19,566 bases of DNA from Bacillota bacterium (GCA_021779235.1 JAJYBA010000012.1:1-19566), one strand, 5' to 3'; counted from the first letter of the stretch, positions 1 to 7,618 are shown. The notes: generated from the sequence alone by a model not told the origin. A program made the numbers and translations.

Positions 1-810
1 GAATTACAAGAAGTATTAATTGGAACACCTGCTGCTTCAGCTAGTGATACAAGAATTGAGAAAATTCTTGCACAATTAAGGGATAGACAAGTAGCTATGG
101 AAGAGATCAAGACTAATGAAGCTAAACAAAAATCTGCTGAAAAGCAAAGAGAACTAAATGAGGCTCAAGCGAAAGCAACAGCGCAGTCAGCACTTACACA
201 ATCAAGTATTGATATAGAAGTAGCAGACAATAAAGGTAAATCAGAATTAAGATCTGCAGAACAGTTAGCATTAAAAATGCAAAAACTTGCTGAAGCAGAC
301 AAATATAAGAGAACTCAAGAAGCAGATGCTGAACGATATACAAGAGAAGCTCAAGCGGCAGCACAAGCTAAGACCATTGAATTAACTGCTACTGCTAATG
401 CTAAACAAGTAGAATTACAAGCAGGTGCGGAAGCCTTTAAACTTGAAACAGTAGGTAATGCGACAGCACTTAATATTAAAGCAGTTGCAGATGCCACTGC
501 TGAACAAGAAACAAAGGTAGGTATTGCAAAAGGAGCAGCGGCAAGAGCTTTAGTAGAAGCATATGGTGGTCCAGAGCTACAAGTGCAACAAAGTGTCATG
601 ATAGCATTTGCAGAAGCATTAAAGATAACCAAATCTCAACTTGTACCACAAACGGTAATAATGGGCGGAGCTGATGGAAAAACACCTAATGCAATGGAAA
701 GTATATTGAGTATGGTTCTGGCAAATATGGCAAGTGAAAAAGGTGGATTAATAACAAAATCTGTAGAAAATATAGATGTTAATGATGTAGTAAAAACACA
801 AAACAACTAA
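1..810 (+). CDS. SPFH/flotillin-like protein, C-terminal part (5' end outside window)
   Basis: The reading frame is open from the first base, so the gene starts upstream of the window; an internal ATG at 97 has no ribosome binding site and is not the start. The visible 269 residues are rich in Ala, Glu, Lys and Gln, with long stretches lacking Pro and Gly. This is the coiled-coil stalk expected after an SPFH (band 7) domain. Repeated Ala/Glu patterns (AEKQRELNEAQAKA, ADAERYTREAQAAAQAK) and the segment GIAKGAAARALVEAYGGPE resemble flotillin and SPFH protein C-termini. Members form oligomeric membrane scaffolds. The membrane anchor and SPFH domain would lie in the missing part, so the subfamily cannot be fixed. 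A hairpin terminator follows the stop codon, so this is the last gene of its transcript. Confidence 0.75.
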   Translation, partial: ELQEVLIGTPAASASDTRIEKILAQLRDRQVAMEEIKTNEAKQKSAEKQRELNEAQAKATAQSALTQSSIDIEVADNKGKSELRSAEQLALKMQKLAEADKYKRTQEADAERYTREAQAAAQAKTIELTATANAKQVELQAGAEAFKLETVGNATALNIKAVADATAEQETKVGIAKGAAARALVEAYGGPELQVQQSVMIAFAEALKITKSQLVPQTVIMGGADGKTPNAMESILSMVLANMASEKGGLITKSVENIDVNDVVKTQNN

Positions 811-822
811 TATAAAACGTAA

Positions 823-866
823 TAAAAAATCAGTAGAATAAACTAATATTCTGCTGATTTTTTTAT
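823..866 (+). terminator. Intrinsic terminator, repeat-family copy 1
   Basis: A 13-bp stem pairs 828-840 with 847-859, with one G-U pair and a 6-nt loop (aactaa), followed by a run of T. It ends the SPFH-like gene. Its stem core, CAGTAGAATA / TATTCTGCTG, is shared with the hairpins near 5487, 7036, 14686 and 16588 and, more loosely, 9627. Confidence 0.85.
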
Positions 867-873
867 GCGTTTT

Positions 874-901
874 CCACTTGTAACTTGTCATGTTGGTGAT
901 A
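874..901 (+). repeat. Degraded copy of the GTG/CAC palindromic repeat
   Basis: The stretch CCACTTGT, then TTGTCATG, then TTGGTGATA resembles the complement of the repeat at 5434-5467 (CCACTTGTCACATGGGTGTCACC), with a small insertion and several substitutions. It follows directly after a terminator-family hairpin, as do other copies. Similarity is partial, so this is a tentative member. Confidence 0.35.
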
Positions 902-1050
902 TTTATTTGATAAAAAAATAACTACAATATTTAAAACAAATAAATTATTAATTTCATATTTTTATAAAATTTACCTATAAAAGTGGTTTTATTTTATAAT
1001 AATGAATAATATAGGGTCAAAAAACTCAATAATAATAATGATTTTTTATG

Positions 1051-1079
1051 TTGCAATATGGAAAAAATTATTATAATAT
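1051..1079 (+). promoter_or_regulatory. Promoter of the hydrogenase operon
   Basis: TTGCAA (1051-1056) is separated by 17 bp from TAATAT (1074-1079), a good vegetative-type promoter. Transcription would start near 1086, about 40 bases before the hydC start codon. Confidence 0.6.
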
Positions 1080-1085
1080 ATAGAA

Positions 1086-1103
1086 GTGATAATAATTTAA
1101 CAA
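1086..1103 (+). promoter_or_regulatory. Putative Rex operator over the hydrogenase transcription start
   Basis: GTGATAATAATTTAACAA matches the known Rex consensus TTGTTAA-N4-TTAACAA at 12 of 14 defined positions; the right half-site is perfect. It lies just after the -10 box, where a bound repressor would block transcription. Rex is the NADH/NAD+-sensing repressor of fermentation genes in Firmicutes, so control of an NADH-linked hydrogenase is sensible. A weaker look-alike (TTGATAAAAAAATAACTA) lies at 907-924. Binding is inferred from sequence only. Confidence 0.6.
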
Positions 1104-1124
1104 TATTTGCGAGGAGGAAGAATA

Positions 1125-1601
1125 ATGAATACGCAATTTGATTATAGCAAATTAGATAGTATATTGAAAAATCATGAGTTTAAATCTAGTAATATTATTG
1201 CAATATTACAAGATACCCAAGAAATATATAGGTATTTACCTAAAGAGGTATTCGTATATTTTTCAGAAAAGCTTGGTATAAGTAGGGCAAAGATATATAG
1301 TGTAGCTACTTTTTATGATAACTTTTCTTTAGAGCCAAAGGGTAAGTATGTTATAAAAATATGTGATGGCACAGCTTGTCATGTAAGAAAGTCTATACCT
1401 ATATTAGATAGGTTAAGAAAAGACTTAGGTTTATCTGAAGCTAAGATTACAACGGATGACTTAATGTTCACTGTTGAAACGGTCTCATGTCTTGGTGCTT
1501 GTGGACTTGCCCCTGTTATAACTATTAATGAGAAAGTGTATGGTGCTATGACTCCAGAAAGAGCAACTGAGCTTTTAAACACACTTAAGGAGGAGAAATA
1601 A
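1125..1601 (+). CDS. hydC: NADH-dependent [FeFe] hydrogenase subunit HydC, NuoE-like [2Fe-2S] protein
   Basis: This 158-residue protein is the electron-transfer subunit of a trimeric HydABC hydrogenase. It has the NuoE/HoxE layout: an N-terminal helical bundle (about 1-65, with the family-like YSVATFYDNFSL) and a thioredoxin-fold [2Fe-2S] domain. The four cluster ligands are visible as C80 and C85 (CDGTAC) and C122 and C126 (CLGAC). The ATG at 1125 is chosen because GAGGAGGAAG at 1111-1120 is correctly spaced before it. An in-frame TTG at 1107 would place the binding site inside the gene. It is the first gene of the operon and is followed by hydB after one base. In the complex it sits next to HydB and passes electrons between the flavin site and the iron-sulfur chain. 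Confidence 0.9.
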   Translation: MNTQFDYSKLDSILKNHEFKSSNIIAILQDTQEIYRYLPKEVFVYFSEKLGISRAKIYSVATFYDNFSLEPKGKYVIKICDGTACHVRKSIPILDRLRKDLGLSEAKITTDDLMFTVETVSCLGACGLAPVITINEKVYGAMTPERATELLNTLKEEK

Positions 1602-1602
1602 T

Positions 1603-3477
1603 ATGCTTCTTAATAGAAATGATTTAATCAATGCTACCAATATGTATAGTAGCAGTCTTAAAAAACAAAAAAAGAAAATTCTTATATGTGCCGGTACTGG
1701 CTGTGTTGCAGGTGGAGCTTTAGAAATTTACGATGAATTTATTAGGCTAATGGATGAAAAGGGCATAAATTGTGGAATAAGTCTTGAAAAAGAGCCTCAT
1801 GATGAATCTGTTGGAGTTAAAAAAAGCGGATGTCATGGATTTTGTGAAATGGGTCCCCTTGTAAGAATTGAACCTTGGGGATATTTATACATAAAAGTAA
1901 AGCCAGAAGATTGCGAAGAAATTTTGGAAAAAACTATACTTAACAATGAATGCGTAGAGAGACTTGCATACGCTAAAAACGGAAAAATACATAAGAAACA
2001 AGAAGAAATTCCTTTTTATAAAAAACAGACTAGACTTGCTCTAGAACATTGTGGACATATTGATGCAACTTCCATAGAAGAATATTTTGCTGTGGGAGGA
2101 TATGGTGCCCTTGAAAAGGTATTATTTGATATGAGCTCAGATGACATAATTAAGCAAATAGAAGAGTCAAATTTAAGAGGACGCGGCGGCGGTGGATTTC
2201 CAGCTGGTCGTAAATGGTCTCAGGTAAAACGCCAAGAAGAAAATACAAAATATGTTGTATGTAATGGTGACGAAGGAGACCCAGGTGCCTTTATGGACAG
2301 AAGTATAATGGAAGGAGATCCTCATAGAGTACTTGAAGGAATGATGATTGCTGCCATTGCTTGCGGAGCACAAGAAGGATATATTTATGTGCGTGCAGAG
2401 TATCCTCTTGCAGTAAGCAGACTTAAGAATGCTATTGCTCAGGCAAGAAATTATGGAATTCTAGGCGAGAATATTCTTGGGACAAGCTTTAGTTTTGATA
2501 TTAAAATTAACAGAGGAGCAGGTGCCTTTGTATGTGGAGAGGGAAGTGCTCTTACTGCTTCTATTGAAGGGAAAAGAGGAATGCCAAGAGTAAAACCTCC
2601 AAGAACAGTAGAGCAAGGACTTTTTGGTAAACCAACAGTACTTAATAATGTTGAAACTTTTGCTAATGTACCTTCAATTATTACAAGAGGAGCAGAATGG
2701 TATAAGTCAATTGGACCAGAAAAAAGCCCAGGAACTAAGGCTTTTGCTATAACAGGAAATATTGAAAACACAGGACTTATTGAGGTTCCAATGGGTACGA
2801 CGCTAAGAGAAGTAATCTTTGATATAGGTGGAGGAATTAGAGATGGTAAAGAGTTTAAAGCTGTACAAATAGGAGGTCCTTCTGGTGGATGCCTTACAAA
2901 GGAACATCTTGATTTGCCATTGGATTTTGATTCGTTGAAAAAAGCAGGAGCTATGATAGGATCTGGAGGTCTTGTGGTTATGGATGAAGATACTTGTATG
3001 GTTGAAGTTGCAAGATTCTTTATGAACTTTACACAGAATGAGTCTTGTGGAAAATGTGTTCCTTGTCGTGAGGGTACTAAGAGAATGCTTGAAATTCTCG
3101 AAAATATTGTTGCAGGTAAAGGGAATATAGAAGACATAGATATGCTGCTAGAACTTGCGGATACTATATCTGCAACAGCATTATGTGGCCTTGGAAAAAC
3201 AGCGGCCTTCCCAGTGGTTAGTACTATTAAGAATTTCCGTAGTGAGTATGAAACTCATATAATTGATAAAAAATGTCCATCAAAAACCTGCGTAAAACTT
3301 AAGAAAATATTTATTGAAAAAGAGCTTTGCAGGGGCTGTTCAAAGTGTTCAAGAATTTGCCCTGTGGGAGCAATTTCAGGTAAGATCAAGGAACCATTTG
3401 TTATCGATCAAGATAAGTGTATTAAGTGTGGTGCCTGTATCGAATCTTGTGCTTTCAAAGCTATAAAGGAGGATTAA
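1603..3477 (+). CDS. hydB: NADH-dependent [FeFe] hydrogenase subunit HydB, NuoF-like flavoprotein
   Basis: HydB (624 residues) binds FMN and NAD(H) and exchanges electrons with NAD. Domains in order: an N-terminal thioredoxin-like [2Fe-2S] domain (C29, C34, C77, C81); a NuoF core with the FMN/NAD glycine-rich loop GRGGGGFPAGRKW at about 193-205 and NGDEGDPGAFMDR at 221-233; a SLBB region; a [4Fe-4S] site at SCGKCVPCREGT near 481-491 with a later Cys; and a C-terminal two-[4Fe-4S] ferredoxin domain (CRGCSKCSRICP and CIKCGACIESC, from about 575). This is the full architecture of HydB from bifurcating hydrogenases and is longer than NuoF of complex I. The start has AAGGAGGAG upstream, within the hydC end. 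By family knowledge the complex couples NADH and reduced ferredoxin to H2; the sequence cannot prove bifurcation. Confidence 0.92.
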   Translation: MLLNRNDLINATNMYSSSLKKQKKKILICAGTGCVAGGALEIYDEFIRLMDEKGINCGISLEKEPHDESVGVKKSGCHGFCEMGPLVRIEPWGYLYIKVKPEDCEEILEKTILNNECVERLAYAKNGKIHKKQEEIPFYKKQTRLALEHCGHIDATSIEEYFAVGGYGALEKVLFDMSSDDIIKQIEESNLRGRGGGGFPAGRKWSQVKRQEENTKYVVCNGDEGDPGAFMDRSIMEGDPHRVLEGMMIAAIACGAQEGYIYVRAEYPLAVSRLKNAIAQARNYGILGENILGTSFSFDIKINRGAGAFVCGEGSALTASIEGKRGMPRVKPPRTVEQGLFGKPTVLNNVETFANVPSIITRGAEWYKSIGPEKSPGTKAFAITGNIENTGLIEVPMGTTLREVIFDIGGGIRDGKEFKAVQIGGPSGGCLTKEHLDLPLDFDSLKKAGAMIGSGGLVVMDEDTCMVEVARFFMNFTQNESCGKCVPCREGTKRMLEILENIVAGKGNIEDIDMLLELADTISATALCGLGKTAAFPVVSTIKNFRSEYETHIIDKKCPSKTCVKLKKIFIEKELCRGCSKCSRICPVGAISGKIKEPFVIDQDKCIKCGACIESCAFKAIKED

Positions 3478-3481
3478 AACA

Positions 3482-5170
3482 ATGAATGGACAGTTTATGC
3501 TTATAGATAATATGCCTGTAGAAATAAAGGGTGAAAAAAATATTCTTGAATTAATTAGAAGAGTTGGTATTGAGTTACCTACCTTATGCTATTATTCTGA
3601 GCTTTCAGTTTATGGTGCCTGTCGTATGTGTATGGTAGAAAATAAATGGGGGGACATGGAAGCATCTTGTTCTACTCCTCCAAAAGCTGGTATGGAGATA
3701 TATACAAATACACCAAGACTTCGTAAATATAGAAAAATGATTCTTGAATTATTGCTTTCAGATCACTGTAGAGATTGTACTACTTGTGAAAAAAATGGTC
3801 ATTGCAAATTGCAAGAGTTAGCACAGCGTTTTGGAATAAAGCAGATAAGATTTAATAATACATCTGAAACCAGGCAAATAGATGATTCATCTGTATGTAT
3901 AGTGAAGGATAAAAGTAAATGTATTTTATGTGGTGACTGCGTAAGAGTCTGTGATGAAGTACAAAACGTTGGAGCTATTGATTTTGTTAAAAGGGGTTCG
4001 AAAATGAGTGTAGGTACTGCTTTTGATGAACCATTAGCAGAATCAAATTGTGTTGGTTGTGGACAGTGTGCAGCAGTTTGTCCTACAGGTGCAATAGTGA
4101 TAAAAAGAGATGTAGCAAAGCTTTGGAAAGAGCTTAGTGATAAGGATACAAAGGTTGTAGTTCAAATTGCTCCTGCAGTAAGAGTGGGAATTAGCCAAGA
4201 ACTTGGACAAAAAGACGGCGAAAATGTAATGGGTAAAATAGTAAGTGTTCTTAGAAAAATGGGCTTTGATGAAGTGTTTGATACTTCAACAGGAGCAGAT
4301 CTTACAGTCTTAGAGGAAACAGGAGAGTTTCTTGCAAGACTTGAGAAAAATGAAAAGTTACCACTATTTACATCTTGCTGTCCAGCTTGGGTAAGCTATG
4401 TGGAAAAAAATCATAAAGATTTAATGCAAAATGTTTCGACTTGTCGCTCACCTATGCAAATGTTTTCTTCTGTGATAAAAGAACACTATAGTTACTCTAA
4501 TAAAAGAGTTGTGTCAGTGGCAATCATGCCTTGTACAGCAAAAAAATTCGAAGCGCAAAGGGATGAATTTAAAGAAGATGGAGTTCCTAGTGTAGATTAT
4601 GTAATAACTACACAAGAGCTTATTGAAATGATAAAAGAATCCGGAATTGTATTCTCAGAAGTAGAGCCTGAGGCAGTTGATATGCCATTTGGTGTTAACA
4701 GTGGAGCTGGTGTTATATTTGGAGTAACAGGCGGTGTTACTGAAGCTGTTATACGTAGAGTTTTAGATGATAAATCAACTCCTACATTACGTGCTCTTGC
4801 TTTTAATGGAGTAAGAGGCATGGAGGGAGTTAAAGAAACTAGTATCACTGTGGGCGAACGTGTAATAAAGATAGCGGTGGTAAGTGGACTTAAAAATGCA
4901 GATGATCTTGTAAAAAGAATAAAGACAGGCGAAGCTCATTATGATTTCATAGAAGTTATGGCATGTCCAGGCGGATGTATTTGTGGTGCAGGACAACCAT
5001 TTGCAAAAGCTGAAGGAAAATTAAAACGTAGTGCTGGATTATATGAAGCAGATAGAATGAGTAGCATAAAACGTTCAGAGGAAAACCCACTAATGATGTC
5101 CTTGTATTCAGGCCTACTAAAAGGTAAGGTTCACAAGTTATTACACGTAAACTACAAAGGAAGGGAGTAA
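3482..5170 (+). CDS. hydA: [FeFe] hydrogenase catalytic subunit HydA
   Basis: HydA (562 residues) reduces protons or oxidises H2 at an H-cluster in the cytoplasm. The N-terminal [2Fe-2S] domain has C36, C47, C50 and C63. A His-ligated [4Fe-4S] site follows (H95, C99, C102, C108), then two [4Fe-4S] clusters (C147/C150/C153/C157 and C190/C193/C196/C200). The catalytic domain has all three signatures: TSCCPAW (ligand C300; C299 is the usual proton-relay Cys), MPCTAKKFE (C351) and MACPGGCICGAGQP (C495, C499). TCRSP at 320-324 resembles multimeric NADH-linked enzymes. C501 is an added Cys beside a cluster ligand. No extra C-terminal [2Fe-2S] domain is present; a separate small gene follows. AAAGGAGG at 3465-3472, inside the hydB end, gives a clear start. 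Maturation proteins HydE, HydF and HydG are not in the window. Confidence 0.95.
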   Translation: MNGQFMLIDNMPVEIKGEKNILELIRRVGIELPTLCYYSELSVYGACRMCMVENKWGDMEASCSTPPKAGMEIYTNTPRLRKYRKMILELLLSDHCRDCTTCEKNGHCKLQELAQRFGIKQIRFNNTSETRQIDDSSVCIVKDKSKCILCGDCVRVCDEVQNVGAIDFVKRGSKMSVGTAFDEPLAESNCVGCGQCAAVCPTGAIVIKRDVAKLWKELSDKDTKVVVQIAPAVRVGISQELGQKDGENVMGKIVSVLRKMGFDEVFDTSTGADLTVLEETGEFLARLEKNEKLPLFTSCCPAWVSYVEKNHKDLMQNVSTCRSPMQMFSSVIKEHYSYSNKRVVSVAIMPCTAKKFEAQRDEFKEDGVPSVDYVITTQELIEMIKESGIVFSEVEPEAVDMPFGVNSGAGVIFGVTGGVTEAVIRRVLDDKSTPTLRALAFNGVRGMEGVKETSITVGERVIKIAVVSGLKNADDLVKRIKTGEAHYDFIEVMACPGGCICGAGQPFAKAEGKLKRSAGLYEADRMSSIKRSEENPLMMSLYSGLLKGKVHKLLHVNYKGRE

Positions 5171-5175
5171 TTTTT

Positions 5176-5427
5176 GTGATAGATTTAAGTGTTTGTGTAG
5201 GCAGTGCATGCCATATTAAAGGATCTTACAATGTTATTAATAACTTTCAACAAATCATTGAAGAATATAATCTGTCAGATAAGGTTGAACTAAAGGCGAT
5301 ATTTTGTTTGGGACATTGTACAACTGGTGTATCTGTAAAAATAGATGACAGTGAAGTTTATAGTGTTTCAGGTACTACTGCGAGGAAGTTTTTTGAGACT
5401 GAGGTACTACCCAAATTAGATTTATAG
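5176..5427 (+). CDS. Small thioredoxin-like [2Fe-2S] ferredoxin, last gene of hydrogenase operon
   Basis: This 83-residue protein has the NuoE-type [2Fe-2S] ligand pattern: CVGSAC near the N-terminus and CLGHC near residue 44. It is essentially the C-terminal half of a HydC/NuoE protein on its own. The start is GTG at 5176. The binding site AAGGAAGGGAG overlaps the hydA end, and only five bases separate the two genes, so they are co-transcribed and probably translationally coupled. Some HydA proteins, such as that of Thermotoga maritima, carry an extra C-terminal [2Fe-2S] domain absent from this HydA. This gene may supply that domain separately; that is an inference. It could instead be a mobile electron carrier. 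Confidence 0.8.
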   Translation: MIDLSVCVGSACHIKGSYNVINNFQQIIEEYNLSDKVELKAIFCLGHCTTGVSVKIDDSEVYSVSGTTARKFFETEVLPKLDL

Positions 5428-5474
5428 AAAAAAGATGCCAGGTGACACCCATGTGACAAGTGGCATCTTTTTTT
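5428..5474 (+). terminator. Terminator built from the GTG/CAC repeat, end of hydrogenase operon
   Basis: A 13-bp stem pairs AAAAAAGATGCCA (5428-5440) with TGGCATCTTTTTT (5461-5473). The loop contains the repeat core GGTGACACC and CATGTGACA. A/T runs on both sides make it able to stop transcription in both directions, serving both the hydrogenase operon and the convergent Nudix gene. Confidence 0.85.
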
Positions 5475-5486
5475 AAAATAAATAAT

Positions 5487-5526
5487 AAATCCATTAGAAT
5501 AAAATAATATTTTAATGGATTTTTTT
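5487..5526 (+). terminator. Second tandem terminator, repeat-family copy 2
   Basis: A 15-bp stem pairs 5487-5501 with 5508-5522 (AAATCCATTAGAATA with TATTTTAATGGATTT, one G-U pair), with a 6-nt loop and a following T run. It is preceded by AAATAATAA, like the copies at 7036 and 9627. Confidence 0.8.
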
Positions 5527-5544
5527 ATGCCACGTGGGTGACAC
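5527..5544 (+). repeat. GTG/CAC palindromic repeat copy
   Basis: ATGCCACGTGGGTGACAC shares its core with the repeats at 5434-5467 and 6326-6353. It abuts the stop codon of the convergent Nudix gene, so a terminator-family hairpin is sandwiched between two copies of this repeat. Confidence 0.6.
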
Positions 5545-6140
5545 TAACCTATAAAGTTTTGTATGGCAAGAAAAGCTTTAATATCTATCTTCTCATTAGA
5601 ATTAATTAAATTTTTAGCTTCCTCTCTAGATAATAACATAACCTCAATATCCTCATCTGGTTCTAAATAATCTTTTGATACTTCCCCAATGCAAGTACAA
5701 TATACTAAGGCCGCAGATTCATCTGTCATGCCTGTTGATATATAAGCTTTAGGTTTGGTTTTATTATAATCAATTTGAAGTAAATCAAGGCCAGTTTCTT
5801 CCTTAAGTTCACGCCTTACTGTAGTTTCAAAATCCTCTCCACAGTCTATAAGACCGGCGGGAATTTCATAAACATAATCATTAAGAGGAACTCTAAATTG
5901 CTTTATAACTATTAATTTTTCTTCAGCTGCATGAGTAGATTTATCTACATGGGTAGCTACTATTATAACAGCATCAATTTTGTCCTCTGCGCCATTAAAA
6001 TAATTATTTTTTAATGTATCTAAATCTTTTCTAGAAGCTATGGACCAATTTCTAGATTTACCACTTTTATTGATATACTCTGCATTATAAAGTTTCAAAT
6101 ACTTTGTATCTACTAGTGTTGTAATATTTTTTACTGACAT
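5544..6140 (-). CDS. Nudix hydrolase, ADP-ribose pyrophosphatase-like
   Basis: This 198-residue protein carries a complete Nudix box at residues 96-118: G96, E102, then RELKEETG at 110-117 (pattern G-x5-E-x7-RE-x2-EE-x-G). The catalytic Glu residues E111, E114 and E115 are present. Upstream, QFRVPLNDYVYEIPAG matches the ADP-ribose pyrophosphatase subgroup (typically QYR-x8-EIPAG). The likely reaction is cleavage of ADP-ribose or a related nucleoside diphosphate sugar to AMP and a sugar phosphate, with Mg2+; substrate is inferred. The start has GGAG a little far upstream (GATTGGAGATGGATGA). It converges on the hydrogenase operon and shares its terminator region, and is divergent from the pRiA4b-family gene. 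Confidence 0.88.
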   Translation of the reverse strand: MSVKNITTLVDTKYLKLYNAEYINKSGKSRNWSIASRKDLDTLKNNYFNGAEDKIDAVIIVATHVDKSTHAAEEKLIVIKQFRVPLNDYVYEIPAGLIDCGEDFETTVRRELKEETGLDLLQIDYNKTKPKAYISTGMTDESAALVYCTCIGEVSKDYLEPDEDIEVMLLSREEAKNLINSNEKIDIKAFLAIQNFIG

Positions 6141-6325
6141 TCATCCATCTCCAATCATTCTTTATTTAATAATTATACTATTTAATTAAAATACTTTTCA
6201 AGTTGTATATTTAGCTTTATAAGTGTATTTGAATTTATTATAATGGAATAGAAGGGAAACAATATTTAATGTATACTATAGGAGAAAAAATGTTGTTTGA
6301 ATAAATCATAAGGGAAATAGTAAAA

Positions 6326-6353
6326 GATGCCATTTGCCATGTGGGTGGCACCC
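6326..6353 (+). repeat. GTG/CAC palindromic repeat copy upstream of pRiA4b-family gene
   Basis: GATGCCA, then GCCATGTGGGTGGCACCC. TGCCA (6328-6332) can pair with TGGCA (6346-6350). It shares GATGCCA and the CATGTGGGTG core with the copies at 5434 and 5527. It contains an in-frame GTG at 6341 that falsely extends the downstream gene. Confidence 0.6.
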
Positions 6354-6376
6354 AAATAATGAAAGGAAGATTCTTT

Positions 6377-7009
6377 ATGAGAGCTTACAGAATTAAAATA
6401 GCATTAAAGGATACCAAGCCGTTAATATGGAGAGGGGTAATTGTCCCAGCTGAAATTACATTTAAAAGACTTCACGATGTAATTCAGTTTTCTATGGGAT
6501 GGGATGATCGTTACTTATATGACTTTAATATAAAAGAAGAAAATCTTAGAATTACTATTGATGAAGAGGCTATTGCCGAATATGAGTTATATTCTAAAAA
6601 GAAATTAACAAAGAAAAATGACCCTTATGGATATATTTCAAGAATGCTTGAGATAACTCCAAAACTCTGTAGCAAAGTGAAGATAGATAAATATTTATGT
6701 GAATATAGAAATATTGAATATGTATATGATTTTGGTGACTATTGGAAACATGATATAACCTTAGAAGAGGTAGTTGAAGATTATGAATATGGTTATCCAA
6801 CCTGTATAGCAGGAGAGGGCGCATGTCCACCTGAAGATGTAGGTGGAATACCTGGATATATAGCATTTTTAGAGGCTATAAATGATAAAAATCATCCAGA
6901 ACATGAGAAGTTAAAGGAATGGGCTGGACCATACTATAAATATACTTTTGATATTAAATGTACCAATACATTTATGGAAGACATACTTAAGCTGAAGAAA
7001 GTGAAGTAG
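6377..7009 (+). CDS. Plasmid pRiA4b ORF-3 family protein
   Basis: This 210-residue protein has the conserved landmarks of the family (also called IS1096 TnpR-like): YRIKIALKDTKPLIWRG at the N-terminus, LHDVIQFSMGWDD near 33-44, then DFGDYWKHDITLE and YPTCIAGEGACPPEDVGG. The family is widespread, often on plasmids and in mobile elements, and its biochemical function is not established. The ATG at 6377 is chosen because AAAGGAAG (6362-6369) is correctly spaced. The longer start at GTG 6341 lies inside a palindromic repeat and has no binding site. The gene is a single transcription unit between a repeat copy upstream and a terminator-family hairpin downstream. Confidence 0.85.
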   Translation: MRAYRIKIALKDTKPLIWRGVIVPAEITFKRLHDVIQFSMGWDDRYLYDFNIKEENLRITIDEEAIAEYELYSKKKLTKKNDPYGYISRMLEITPKLCSKVKIDKYLCEYRNIEYVYDFGDYWKHDITLEEVVEDYEYGYPTCIAGEGACPPEDVGGIPGYIAFLEAINDKNHPEHEKLKEWAGPYYKYTFDIKCTNTFMEDILKLKKVK

Positions 7010-7035
7010 TAATAATAATGTAAAATGTAAATAAT

Positions 7036-7075
7036 AAATCCAGTAGAATAAATTAACATTCTGCTGGATTTTTGT
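7036..7075 (+). terminator. Intrinsic terminator, repeat-family copy 3
   Basis: A 14-bp stem pairs AAATCCAGTAGAAT (7036-7049) with ATTCTGCTGGATTT (7058-7071), one G-U pair, followed by TTTTTG. The AAATAATAA flank precedes it. Confidence 0.8.
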
Positions 7076-7131
7076 TTAGATGTTAGCAATATTAAGATAT
7101 ATTTAGGAATTACTTTTATATTTTTATTTAG

Positions 7132-7416
7132 TTACTCAAAATCTTCTGGTTTTAAATTATTAACATAATCTAAAACTACATCAAGTGATTTAGAAGAGTA
7201 CATTGAGTCTACGCCACCTTTATGATAATAAACTGCAAAACGGTCATTCTTGAAATAAAAGATATGATAACTTCTGCTACCGACTTGTCTATGGCCTAAA
7301 CAAGTTTCGTCCTCTAAAATAAGCTCATTCAATATTCTATTTCCCACATTTACGTCTTTTATGACAGCTAAACTCATATAACGAGGCTCAAAAGTAAATT
7401 CTTTCATTGTATTCAT
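7132..7416 (-). CDS. Hypothetical protein, 94 residues
   Basis: I do not recognise this family. The start at 7416 (MNTMKEF) is set by GAAGGGGGAATTAAA immediately upstream on the minus strand; a longer frame to 7479 has no binding site and runs through the promoter. The protein is soluble, has no signal peptide or membrane segment, and has a mixed alpha/beta look with many aromatic residues (SYHIFYFKNDRFAVYYH). The reading frame, binding site and a matching promoter make it a real gene. It is divergent from the ThrE-type exporter genes and converges on the pRiA4b-family gene. Confidence 0.7.
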   Translation of the reverse strand: MNTMKEFTFEPRYMSLAVIKDVNVGNRILNELILEDETCLGHRQVGSRSYHIFYFKNDRFAVYYHKGGVDSMYSSKSLDVVLDYVNNLKPEDFE

Positions 7417-7450
7417 TTTAATTCCCCCTTCATACATTATATATGACTTA

Positions 7451-7479
7451 ATAATAGCATTTTTTAAGAGAAAAAACAA
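7451..7479 (-). promoter_or_regulatory. Promoter of the 94-residue gene
   Basis: On the minus strand TTGTTT (7479-7474) is followed after 17 bp by TATTAT (7456-7451), about 35 bases before the start codon. Confidence 0.5.
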
Positions 7480-7618
7480 ACAAAGACTTGTAAATAGACT
7501 ATGAAATATCCTTTAGATTTTAAACATCGACTAATTAATAAAACTATATATAATTTTATAAATGATGCTATAATTATACCAGTCAGAGAAATTTAATGAA
7601 TGAACAAAGAGGTATAAT

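Noticed and set aside
907..924. Second Rex-like site TTGATAAAAAAATAACTA
   Set aside because: Three mismatches in an A-rich region and about 130 bases upstream of the -35 box; too weak to list as an operator.
2451..3137. Long minus-strand reading frame (228 codons) inside hydB
   Set aside because: It is the shadow of the well-conserved hydB coding strand and has no family resemblance or ribosome binding site.
6341..6376. Upstream GTG start extending the pRiA4b-family gene by 12 residues
   Set aside because: The GTG is part of a palindromic repeat and has no ribosome binding site; ATG 6377 has a well-spaced one.
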